Origin: Bacteroidales bacterium
Lineage (GTDB): Bacteria > Bacteroidota > Bacteroidia > Bacteroidales > ML635J-15
Direction: 5' to 3'
NCBI GenBank assembly: GCA_007130555.1
Contig: SLSH01000072.1
Span: 1-8,346, forward strand
DNA: 8,346 nt
Position 1 is the stretch's first letter. Each line of letters begins with the position of its first letter. This document shows positions 1 to 6,907 of the stretch, one piece after another. The translations under genes and the position numbers were made by a program. A model generated the notes under the pieces. The model ran no database searches. It worked only from the letters and a program-made list of their open reading frames with translations, and was not told the DNA's origin.

Positions 1-10
1 AAATAATAAT

Positions 11-38
11 AAAACTCTTATTTATAATAATAAGTTTT
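11..38. terminator. Weak AT-rich hairpin, possible terminator of an upstream gene
   Basis: AAAACT (11-16) pairs with AGTTTT (33-38), and after a two-base bulge TATT (19-22) pairs with AATA (29-32), leaving a six-base loop. The A-rich left side and T-rich right side resemble a bidirectional intrinsic terminator, but the stem has only two G-C pairs and no separate U-tract follows. In sequence this poor in G+C such a hairpin can arise by chance. No gene end is visible upstream in the window, so the role is a guess. Confidence 0.22.
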
Positions 39-71
39 AGAAATGTTTTTAAATAATAATTTTATTTTATT

Positions 72-100
72 TTTGTAACACTTTTTAAAAAATAATTTTG
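72..100 (+). promoter_or_regulatory. Bacteroidota-type promoter for the six-gene block
   Basis: TTTG at 72-75 is followed, after 17 bases, by TAATTTTG at 93-100, an exact match to the Bacteroidota -7 box TAnnTTTG with the -33 TTTG at a normal distance. Transcription would start a few bases after 100, giving a leader of about 30 bases before the ATG at 136. No Shine-Dalgarno site is seen in that leader; the bases before the ATG are A/T only, as is common in this phylum. A second, weaker box pair overlaps it (TTTG 97-100, TGTATTTG 118-125). Confidence 0.6.
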
Positions 101-135
101 ACAGGATATTACAAAATTGTATTTGAATAATTTTA

Positions 136-1278
136 ATGAAAGATGTTTACATAAATAGAATTTCAGTATTTTTTCCAAATAAGCCGGTATCAAATGATGA
201 TATAGAGAAGTATTTGGGAGTCATGAACGGAAAGAAATCAAAATCAAAAAATATTATTTTGAGAAATAATGGAATAGAGAAAAGGTATTATTCCATTGAT
301 TTGCAAGGAAATATTACTCATACAAATGCTGATTTATCGGCTTCGGCAATAAAGAAGTTGTTTGAAAAACAACCTGACGAATTAAGAAAAATAGACTTGC
401 TTGCATGCGGAACCACAAGTCCCGATCAGTTATTGCCGTCTCATGCGGTAATGGTTCACGGACTGCTTCCCGAGACTTCTAATATTGAAGTTGTTTCACA
501 TTCGGGTGGTTGTTGTGCAGGAATACATTCATTTAAACACGCGTTTTTATCCGTAAAATCAGGAGAAAAAGAAAAGACTGTATGTTGTGGTTCCGAAAGA
601 ATGTCTCCGATAATGAAAGCAGAAAACTTTGAAGAAGAAATATTATATTTGGAATCTGTCGAACAAAATCCTTATCTGAGTTTTGAAAAAGATTTTTTAC
701 GTTGGATGTTGTCGGATGGGGCTGGAGCATTTTTGATAGAAAATAAAAAAAATGATAATAATATTTCTTTAAAAATCGAATGGATAGAATTATGTTCTTT
801 TGCAAATAAATTGGAAACATGCATGTATATGGGTGCCGAAAAACTTGAAGACGGAAATATTATAAGTTATCATAATATGAATATGCAGGAAATTGCTCAA
901 AAATCAGTTTTAAGTATAAAGCAGGATGTTAAATTATTAAGCGAAAATATTGTTGAACAGGGTTTTAATATGCTTAAAGGTCTGCTGGAAAATAAAAAAA
1001 TTGATATAAATGAAATTGACTGGTTTTTACCACATATTTCAAGCTATTTTTTTAAAAATAAAATTTATGATGTTCTTGTAAAAAATAATATTTCAATTCC
1101 TTATGATAAGTGGTTTATAAATCTTAAAACAACAGGAAATGTCGGTGCAGGATCAATATATATTATGTTGGAAGAATTATTTAATAATAATAAACTTAAA
1201 AAATCTGAAAAAATTTTATTAGCAGTGCCCGAAAGTGCTCGTTTTTCTTACGGCTTTTGTTTATTAAGTGTTTGTTAA
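136..1278 (+). CDS. Beta-ketoacyl-ACP synthase III (FabH/DarB-type ketosynthase)
   Basis: This 380-residue protein has the thiolase fold of KASIII enzymes, which perform Claisen condensation of an acyl-CoA or acyl-ACP with malonyl-ACP or a beta-keto partner. All three catalytic residues can be placed: Cys127 in GGCCAGIHSF, His300 in LPHISS (HQAN in E. coli FabH) and Asn335 in TTGNVGAGS. The ATG is supported because MKDVYINRISVFFPN is a typical KASIII beginning. It is longer than housekeeping FabH (about 320 residues), with an insertion around residues 200-250, which fits secondary-metabolism KASIII proteins of aryl polyene, flexirubin and dialkylresorcinol clusters. It is first in the block, 12 bases before the next gene. 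Whether it starts the polyene chain or acts like DarB in resorcinol formation cannot be told, because no DarA partner is in view. A housekeeping FabH is unlikely given the neighbours. Confidence 0.85.
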   Translation: MKDVYINRISVFFPNKPVSNDDIEKYLGVMNGKKSKSKNIILRNNGIEKRYYSIDLQGNITHTNADLSASAIKKLFEKQPDELRKIDLLACGTTSPDQLLPSHAVMVHGLLPETSNIEVVSHSGGCCAGIHSFKHAFLSVKSGEKEKTVCCGSERMSPIMKAENFEEEILYLESVEQNPYLSFEKDFLRWMLSDGAGAFLIENKKNDNNISLKIEWIELCSFANKLETCMYMGAEKLEDGNIISYHNMNMQEIAQKSVLSIKQDVKLLSENIVEQGFNMLKGLLENKKIDINEIDWFLPHISSYFFKNKIYDVLVKNNISIPYDKWFINLKTTGNVGAGSIYIMLEELFNNNKLKKSEKILLAVPESARFSYGFCLLSVC

Positions 1279-1290
1279 TATTGTATTTTT

Positions 1291-1689
1291 ATGAAACATA
1301 ATGAACTTCCTCAGGATAAAAGCGCATTAAGCGATACTACACGCGAATTATGTTATGTGAAAGATAATGATGGAAGGTATTGCACCGAACTAAGTACAGG
1401 ATGGGAAGTTAAAGTAGGTGCACTCAATAGTGCATGGGAGAAAATTAATGAAAATGTAATTATTGCAAAAGAACAGGTAGTTTTGGGACAGAAAAGCCCT
1501 CTGTATTATTTAATGATAAAAAACCTTATGGATTTAAATTTGTTAAGTAAATATACAGGTTTTTTTAAGTTCAGAATTAAACAACATTTTAAACCCGCGG
1601 TTTTTAAAAAACTTAATGATAAAAAACTTAAAAAATATGCCGATGCATTTAATATTGGTGTTGATGAAATAAAAAACTTTGAATACTAA
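1291..1689 (+). CDS. Conserved-looking 132-residue protein of unknown function in the polyketide block
   Basis: I do not recognise a named family with certainty. The protein has no signal peptide and no membrane segment, so it should be cytoplasmic. A tryptophan-bearing first half contains STGWEVKVGALNSAWEKI (residues 35-52) and then a helix-rich stretch with GQKSPLYYLMIKNLMDLNLLSKYTG. The C-terminal part is strongly basic (FRIKQHFKPAVFKKLNDKKLKKYA) and ends in YADAFNIGVDEIKNFEY, which looks like a small helical domain. From memory, proteins of this size sit beside BtrH-like proteins in Bacteroidota aryl polyene/flexirubin loci, but this is not verified. Its stop codon overlaps the next start by one base (TAATG at 1687-1691), so its translation is probably coupled to the BtrH-like protein and the two may work together. 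The start follows TATTTTT with no Shine-Dalgarno site. Confidence 0.8.
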   Translation: MKHNELPQDKSALSDTTRELCYVKDNDGRYCTELSTGWEVKVGALNSAWEKINENVIIAKEQVVLGQKSPLYYLMIKNLMDLNLLSKYTGFFKFRIKQHFKPAVFKKLNDKKLKKYADAFNIGVDEIKNFEY

Positions 1690-2702
1690 TGCAAAAAGAA
1701 TTTGAACATATACAATCGGCACATTGCGAAAACGGTGTAGTTGTTAAGTTGCTTAAATGCAGCGGTGTGGATTTTATTAATGAGCCAATGGCTTTTGGAA
1801 TTGGCTCAGGATTATTCTATATTCATCTCCCTTTTTTTAAATTTAATAAAGGACCTGCAATTTCTTTCAGAACACTGCCCGGAAGAATATTTAAACAAAC
1901 TTGTAAATATCTGAATGTTGAGTATGAAGCCAGGAAATTCAGAAATGAAAGTATGGCAAAAGAGTATCTGGATAATTTACTTGAAAAAAATATTTATGTG
2001 GGATGCCAGGTAGGGGTGTTTAACTTATCATACTTGCCGGTAGAGTATAGATTTCATTTTAATGCACATAATATAATTGTATATGGTAAAAACGGAGATA
2101 AATATTTTGTTAGTGATACCATTATGGAAAATCCTACAGAACTTAGTTCTCAGGAATTAAATAAAGTCAGATTTGCCAAAGGTTTTTATGCTCCCAAAGG
2201 ACATTTATATTACGTCAGAAAAAATAATGTAATACATAACGACAGGATAAAAGAGGCTATTATTAAAGGTATTAATCGAAATGTCCGGGATATGTTGTAT
2301 ATCCCCGGTAATTTTGGAGGAGTAAGCGGAATAAAATATACAGGAAACAGGATTAAAAAATGGAGAGATAAAATCGGTATTCAAAAAGCAGGACAATATC
2401 TGGGACATATTGTAAGAATGCAAGAAGAAATAGGAACAGGAGGCGGAGGATTCAGGTTTATTTATGCCGCATTTTTGCAACAGGCATCCGAATATTTCGA
2501 AAATACCGAATTAATCAAAGCGTCAGACGAGTTTACTAAAGCAGGGGATTTGTGGAGAACTTCCGCAGTAAAAATGGCAGGAGTGTATCGGGGAAAAACA
2601 ACAGAACAAAAGGATTTTAACGAAATTTCTGAAATATTATACGAGATTTATAATGTAGAAAAAAAAGCTTTTAGAAAATTATCAAAATTAAATTTAAAAT
2701 AA
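1689..2702 (+). CDS. BtrH-like papain-fold acyltransferase (BtrH N-terminal domain plus DUF4872-like domain)
   Basis: The 337-residue protein resembles BtrH of butirosin biosynthesis, which moves an aminoacyl group from an acyl carrier protein onto an amine. The N-terminal part (about residues 8-180) has the papain-like layout: Cys13 in AHCENG, the family signature NEPMAFGIGSGLFYIH (31-46), His127 in FNAHNIIVYG and Asp143 in FVSD, a plausible Cys-His-Asp triad. The C-terminal part (about 190-337) is helical, with GTGGGGFRFIYAAFLQQASE and DEFTKAGDLWRTSA, as in DUF4872. No signal peptide or membrane helix is seen. It overlaps the preceding gene by one base and lies six bases before the ACP gene, its likely substrate carrier. 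I infer a role in releasing or transferring the acyl chain from the ACP; the acceptor is unknown. A hydrolytic thioesterase or amidase role is the main alternative. Confidence 0.8.
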   Translation: MQKEFEHIQSAHCENGVVVKLLKCSGVDFINEPMAFGIGSGLFYIHLPFFKFNKGPAISFRTLPGRIFKQTCKYLNVEYEARKFRNESMAKEYLDNLLEKNIYVGCQVGVFNLSYLPVEYRFHFNAHNIIVYGKNGDKYFVSDTIMENPTELSSQELNKVRFAKGFYAPKGHLYYVRKNNVIHNDRIKEAIIKGINRNVRDMLYIPGNFGGVSGIKYTGNRIKKWRDKIGIQKAGQYLGHIVRMQEEIGTGGGGFRFIYAAFLQQASEYFENTELIKASDEFTKAGDLWRTSAVKMAGVYRGKTTEQKDFNEISEILYEIYNVEKKAFRKLSKLNLK

Positions 2703-2708
2703 TAATAA

Positions 2709-2975
2709 ATGGATAAGAATAAATTAAAGTATGATTTAAAAGTACATCTGATAAAATATCTTAATATTATTGGATACTCGCCGGAAACAATAATGGACGA
2801 TATGCCATTATTCGGAGAAGGACTCGAACTGGATTCAATTGATTCGTTAGAGCTGATTGTTATGCTTGAAAGAGAATTCGGAATTAAAATTACTAATCCT
2901 GCTGATGGCAGAAAAGTATTGGCAACTATAGATAGTATGGCAGATTATATTATTCATGCTAAAAATAATAATTAA
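2709..2975 (+). CDS. Acyl carrier protein
   Basis: This 88-residue acidic helical protein carries the growing acyl chain on a phosphopantetheine arm. The attachment serine is Ser43 in LELDSIDSLEL (residues 39-49), which matches the DS[LI][DE] core of acyl carrier proteins; the following helix VMLEREFGIKI is also typical. Length and helix pattern fit a discrete type II ACP. It starts six bases after the BtrH-like gene. Its reading frame is the same as that of the ketosynthase that follows: after its TAA (2973-2975) there are only four sense codons before the TTG start of that gene. The placement between an acyltransferase and a ketosynthase suggests a pathway-specific ACP rather than housekeeping AcpP. 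Confidence 0.92.
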   Translation: MDKNKLKYDLKVHLIKYLNIIGYSPETIMDDMPLFGEGLELDSIDSLELIVMLEREFGIKITNPADGRKVLATIDSMADYIIHAKNNN

Positions 2976-2987
2976 AAAAAAGTAAAA

Positions 2988-4178
2988 TTGAATATATATA
3001 TTACAGGCATCGGCTGTATAAGCCCTATCGGAAATAATAAAAATGAAAATCTAAACTCTTTAAGAAGAAGTTCGTCAGGATTGAAAAAAACGATTCTGTT
3101 TGAATCAAAATTTACTGAAAATTTTGTTTTTGGCGAAGTTAATCTTGATAACGAAACTATTATGTCTGTTCAGAACATTAAAGATATTAAAGGATTAACA
3201 CGTACAGATTTACTTGCTATTAAAGCTTTTGATGATGCTGTTATTGATGCAGGGCTTACTGAAAAAGAAATTGCTTCGAACGACACGGCTTTTATCTCTG
3301 CAAGCACAGTAGGAGGAATGTGCTTAACTAACCGATTGTACGACGATTCAAACTTAAAATCGGAAACAAAAGAATTTCTTGAATCATACAGCTGTTCTGC
3401 ACATACTTTAAAAATCTGTAAAAAATACAAAATCAAAGGCTTGGTAAATACAATAAATTCAGCATGCTCATCTTCTGCAAATTCAATATTATACGGAGCC
3501 AGATTAATAAAATCAGGAAGAGCAAAACGTGCAATTGTCGGAGGTGTAGATAGCTTGTCAAAATATACCGCTAATGGTTTTAATTCGTTGCAAATATTAT
3601 CGGATGAAAAATGCAGACCTTTTGACGAAAACAGAAAAGGACTGAATATTGGAGAAGGAGCAGGGTATATTGTTCTTGAAGCCGAAAGCATAATTAAAAA
3701 TAAAAATACTTATGCAAAATTTACAGGATACGGAAATTCAAATGATGCGTTTCATACTTCATCAATGTCCGAAAATGCGAAAGGAATTAAAATCGCAATT
3801 AATGAAGCTCTCGAAATTGCAGGTATCTCTCCCGAAAAAATTGACTATATCAATGCTCATGGCACAGGAACTTTGAATAATGATTTTGTAGAACTTACGG
3901 GATTTAAAGATGTTTTTGGGAAAGTCCCGCCTTTTAGTTCAACTAAATCATTCACAGGACATACCCTCGGTGCAGCAGGAGTTATTGAAGCAATTTTTTC
4001 TGTTTTTAGTATATTTTACGGAGAATTATATCCCAATCTGAATTTAAAAACTCCTATGAAAGAATTTGATATACAGCCTATTACAGAGTTTACCGATAAT
4101 AAAAAAATAAATAGTGTAATGTCGAACTCATACGGTTTCAGCGGGAATTGTACTTCATTAATATTTGAAAGAACATAA
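2988..4178 (+). CDS. FabF-type beta-ketoacyl-ACP synthase, catalytically complete (polyketide chain-extending KS)
   Basis: This 396-residue KASII-type enzyme condenses malonyl-ACP with the growing chain. The Cys-His-His set is present: Cys160 in INSACSSSANS, His291 in NAHGTGT and His325 in KSFTGHTLGAAG, with Lys320 also conserved. The glycine-rich end SNSYGFSGNCTS is standard for the family. The start is TTG: an in-frame stop lies 12 bases upstream and no ATG or GTG lies between, while NIYITGIGCISPIG right after the TTG is the normal N-terminus. No Shine-Dalgarno site is visible in the A-rich spacer. The next gene, a ketosynthase without catalytic residues, begins one base after this stop, which is the arrangement of KS/chain-length-factor pairs in type II polyketide systems such as aryl polyene ApeO/ApeC. 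A general fatty acid FabF is less likely. Confidence 0.9.
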   Translation: MNIYITGIGCISPIGNNKNENLNSLRRSSSGLKKTILFESKFTENFVFGEVNLDNETIMSVQNIKDIKGLTRTDLLAIKAFDDAVIDAGLTEKEIASNDTAFISASTVGGMCLTNRLYDDSNLKSETKEFLESYSCSAHTLKICKKYKIKGLVNTINSACSSSANSILYGARLIKSGRAKRAIVGGVDSLSKYTANGFNSLQILSDEKCRPFDENRKGLNIGEGAGYIVLEAESIIKNKNTYAKFTGYGNSNDAFHTSSMSENAKGIKIAINEALEIAGISPEKIDYINAHGTGTLNNDFVELTGFKDVFGKVPPFSSTKSFTGHTLGAAGVIEAIFSVFSIFYGELYPNLNLKTPMKEFDIQPITEFTDNKKINSVMSNSYGFSGNCTSLIFERT

Positions 4179-4179
4179 T

Positions 4180-5235
4180 ATGATTATCAAAGATTTTTTA
4201 GCCATATCGCCACAAAATACATATAATAACACTCACTATTTAAGTGATATCAAAACATATTTCGGAAATAAATTATTATCCATAGAACCCGATTATACGG
4301 GAATTATTAAGCTTAATCTGTTAAGAAGAATGGGCAAGGCTTTACGAATGGGAATAGGATGCGGAGTCCCCTTATTACAAAAATACGGATTGGTTGACGG
4401 TATTATTATCGGAACTTCAGAAGGCGGACTCGAAGACTGTATCAAGTTTTTAAATCAAATTGTAGATTATGACGAAGGTACTTTAACTCCTACAAATTTT
4501 GTTCAAAGCACTCCTAATGCATTGTCGGGCTATTTAGCCCTGATTAATGGAAATAATAATTATAATATTACTCATGTGAATAAAGGACTGGCATTTGAAA
4601 ATGCTTTAATTGACGCAAAAATGCTGTTTGAAGAAAACAAAGCAGATATCCTGCTTGTAGGAGGTGTTGAAGAAATTTCGGATTATAATTTTAATATTGA
4701 AAATTCTGCAGAACAATTTAAAAAAACCGAATGTTATTCCAATGAATTAATCAATTCAAAAACAGAAGGAACAGTTTGTGGAGAAGGTTCCGTTATGTTT
4801 ATTCTAAATTCACAAAAAACAAAAGGAAGTATTTGTATCGAAGACATTCACACAATTACATATCCCGAAAAAAAGGAAATCAAAAAAATAATTAAAGAAT
4901 TTATTGGTAAAAATAATCTGGAAATTGATAACATTGATGCCGTAATTACAGGATATAACGGAAATATTAAAACTGATTTCCGGTATGATAATATTATTGA
5001 CGAATTATTTACAAAACAAACAATATTAACTTATAAAAATCTAGTCGGGGAATATCCAACTTCGTCAGCATTTGCAGTTATGATGGGACATAACTTAATG
5101 ACAAATAATAAAATACCCGATGAAATTTCTTTAAGAAATAATAAAAAAGAGTTAAATAATATTTTGATATATAATCACTACAAAGAAGCACAGCATAGCC
5201 TTATATTGCTCTCAAAGTGCTTAAGTTCGTCTTAA
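4180..5235 (+). CDS. Catalytically dead ketosynthase homologue, chain-length-factor-like
   Basis: The 351-residue protein has the KAS fold but not the chemistry. GTSEGGLEDC (residues 78-87), the LLVGGVEEIS strand-turn (158-167) and CGEGSVMFIL (200-209) align with KASII. The active-site Cys position reads THVNKGLAFENA (131-142), so the cysteine is lost; NAHGTGT is replaced by GYNGNIKTD (258-266); and KSFTGH is replaced by KNLVGE (286-291). The lysine is kept but the histidine is now glutamate. It probably pairs with the KS before it and helps set chain length. I place the start at the ATG at 4180, one base after the KS stop; an upstream in-frame TTG at 4165 would overlap the KS and adds five residues without family support. 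It is about 45 residues shorter than its partner. It ends the first block; a promoter follows before the next gene. Confidence 0.82.
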   Translation: MIIKDFLAISPQNTYNNTHYLSDIKTYFGNKLLSIEPDYTGIIKLNLLRRMGKALRMGIGCGVPLLQKYGLVDGIIIGTSEGGLEDCIKFLNQIVDYDEGTLTPTNFVQSTPNALSGYLALINGNNNYNITHVNKGLAFENALIDAKMLFEENKADILLVGGVEEISDYNFNIENSAEQFKKTECYSNELINSKTEGTVCGEGSVMFILNSQKTKGSICIEDIHTITYPEKKEIKKIIKEFIGKNNLEIDNIDAVITGYNGNIKTDFRYDNIIDELFTKQTILTYKNLVGEYPTSSAFAVMMGHNLMTNNKIPDEISLRNNKKELNNILIYNHYKEAQHSLILLSKCLSSS

Positions 5236-5265
5236 TATTCAGTATTTCTCATAATAAATTATGTT

Positions 5266-5296
5266 TTTGTTGGGGATAAAATTTTTGTTACTTTTG
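5266..5296 (+). promoter_or_regulatory. Bacteroidota-type promoter for the ammonia-lyase and ketoreductase genes
   Basis: TTTG at 5266-5269, then 19 bases, then TACTTTTG at 5289-5296, an exact TAnnTTTG. Transcription would start shortly after 5296, leaving a leader of about 40 bases before the ATG at 5345. It lies in the only gene gap over 15 bases within the cluster (5236-5344), which makes a chance match less likely. No clear intrinsic terminator is seen after the chain-length-factor gene, so read-through from the first promoter may also supply these genes. Confidence 0.62.
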
Positions 5297-5344
5297 TTTT
5301 TTTAATTTTCGAAATAGTAATTTTTAAGATAATTTAATAGCAGG

Positions 5345-6895
5345 ATGATAACTATAGGCTCTTTTGATAATATAACAATTGATGATTTAAATGCAATAGT
5401 TCTTAATAACGAGAAAATTGAAATTAAAGAAGACAGCCTTAAACATGTAGAGAATAGTTTTGATTTTTTGTATGAGTTTATTAAAGATAAAGTAATTTAT
5501 GGTATAAACACGGGATTTGGACCGATGGCACAATATAAAATCGGAAAAAATGAACAAATCAATTTGCAGTATAATTTAATCAGAAGTCATTCGGCAGGTG
5601 CCGGAGAAAAACTGGACGAGCCTGATGTTAAATCTGCAATGCTTATTAGATTATGTACTATATTAAAAGGTTACTCAGGCATTCATTCCTCAACTATTTT
5701 ACTGTTAAAAGAACTGATTAATAAAGATGTTTATCCGTATATACCTCAGCATGGCGGAGTTGGTGCCAGTGGCGATTTGGTGCAACTTTCTCATATGGCT
5801 CTTGTTCTGATAGGAGAAGGATTAGTAACTTATCAAGGTAAATTAAGACCTACAAAAGAAGTGTTCGAAGAATTAGAATTAAATCCGATTCAAGTAAAAA
5901 TCAGAGAAGGACTGTCATTGCTAAACGGAACTTCAGTAATGACAGGTATTGCAGCAATAAATATCTTAAAATCCAGAAAACTGTTAAATTGGTCAATATG
6001 TGCATCTGCACTTATAAACGAAATTGTAAGTTCATTTGATGATTATTTTTCCGAAGAACTTAATCGGGTAAAACAACACAGAGGTCAGAATTATATCGCA
6101 GATGAACTTATTAAAATCCTTAAATCAAGCAAGTTGATTTCAAGAAGAGATGATTATTTTTATAATAATAATGACAATCAGAACGAAGAAATCCTAATCA
6201 ACAGAAAAGTACAGGAACATTACTCTTTGAGGTGCATACCACAAGTTTTGGGACCTATTTATGATACGATTTTTTACGCTTGCGAGGTAATAGAAAAAGA
6301 ATTAAATTCTGTAAGCGATAATCCTATTATTGATTATAAAAAAGGAAGTGTTTATCATGGAGGAAATTTTCACGGAGATTATATTGCAATGGAAATGGAT
6401 AAGCTAAAATTGGCAATAGCAAAAATGTCTATGTTGTCCGAAAGACATCTCGCATTTTTATGTAATTCTAAACTGAATGAATTACTTCCGCCATTTGTTA
6501 ACCTCGGAAAATTAGGATATAATCTCGGTATGCAGGGACTTCAATTTACAGCTACATCAACAGTGGCAGAAAATCAAATGCTGTCAAACCCCATGTATAT
6601 TCATAGTATTCCGACTAATAATGATAATCAGGATATAGTAAGTATGGGAACTAATGCTGCTTTAATTACCAAAACGGTTATTGATAATGCTTATCAGGTA
6701 CAGGCAATAGAAATGATAGCATTAATACAGGCAGTGGACTATTTGAAAATTGCAGGGAATTTATCTGATTGTACTAAAAAAATATATCATGAATTAAGAG
6801 AAATCGTTCCCGTTTTTATTGAAGATACACCAAAGTACGAAGAAATCCGGAAAGTATGTGATTATTTATCTGAAAATGATATTAAAATAATTTAA
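5345..6895 (+). CDS. Aromatic amino acid ammonia-lyase, probably tyrosine ammonia-lyase (HAL/PAL/TAL family)
   Basis: The 516-residue enzyme would remove ammonia from tyrosine to give 4-coumarate, the aryl starter of flexirubin/aryl polyene pigments. The MIO prosthetic group forms from Ala141-Ser142-Gly143 in GGVGASGDLVQLSH. Other active-site residues are Tyr52 (YGINTGFG), Asn194 (LLNGTSVMTG), Tyr293 and Arg296 (HYSLRCIPQ) and Asn326 (SDNPII). The substrate-selectivity pair is Ser81-His82. The position of Pseudomonas HAL Glu414 is Gln429 here (NNDNQDIVSMG), as in PAL and TAL, which argues against histidine as substrate. Stretches such as MQGLQFTATST and SNPMY.HSIP closely match the Flavobacterium johnsoniae TAL as I recall it. 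Automatic pipelines would likely call it HutH, but no other hut gene is near. It has its own promoter and is followed 12 bases later by fabG. Tyrosine over phenylalanine is inference from the homologue. Confidence 0.88.
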   Translation: MITIGSFDNITIDDLNAIVLNNEKIEIKEDSLKHVENSFDFLYEFIKDKVIYGINTGFGPMAQYKIGKNEQINLQYNLIRSHSAGAGEKLDEPDVKSAMLIRLCTILKGYSGIHSSTILLLKELINKDVYPYIPQHGGVGASGDLVQLSHMALVLIGEGLVTYQGKLRPTKEVFEELELNPIQVKIREGLSLLNGTSVMTGIAAINILKSRKLLNWSICASALINEIVSSFDDYFSEELNRVKQHRGQNYIADELIKILKSSKLISRRDDYFYNNNDNQNEEILINRKVQEHYSLRCIPQVLGPIYDTIFYACEVIEKELNSVSDNPIIDYKKGSVYHGGNFHGDYIAMEMDKLKLAIAKMSMLSERHLAFLCNSKLNELLPPFVNLGKLGYNLGMQGLQFTATSTVAENQMLSNPMYIHSIPTNNDNQDIVSMGTNAALITKTVIDNAYQVQAIEMIALIQAVDYLKIAGNLSDCTKKIYHELREIVPVFIEDTPKYEEIRKVCDYLSENDIKII

Positions 6896-6907
6896 AAATA
6901 TATTTTT

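Noticed and set aside
533..820. 95-codon frame on the - strand
   Set aside because: Lies fully inside the KASIII gene, has a low-complexity translation rich in F, L and I, and resembles no family.
2205..2480. 91-codon frame on the - strand
   Set aside because: Antisense to the BtrH-like gene with no recognisable domain or start signal.
3170..3691. 173-codon frame on the - strand
   Set aside because: Antisense to the active-site region of the ketosynthase; its length follows from the codon usage of the real gene.
4165..4179. TTG start five codons upstream for the chain-length-factor gene
   Set aside because: It overlaps the ketosynthase end, and the ATG at 4180 gives a natural N-terminus directly after that stop.
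5345..6895. Histidine ammonia-lyase of a histidine-use operon
   Set aside because: Gln429 replaces the HAL glutamate and no hutU, hutI or hutG neighbour exists; the polyketide context favours an aromatic substrate.
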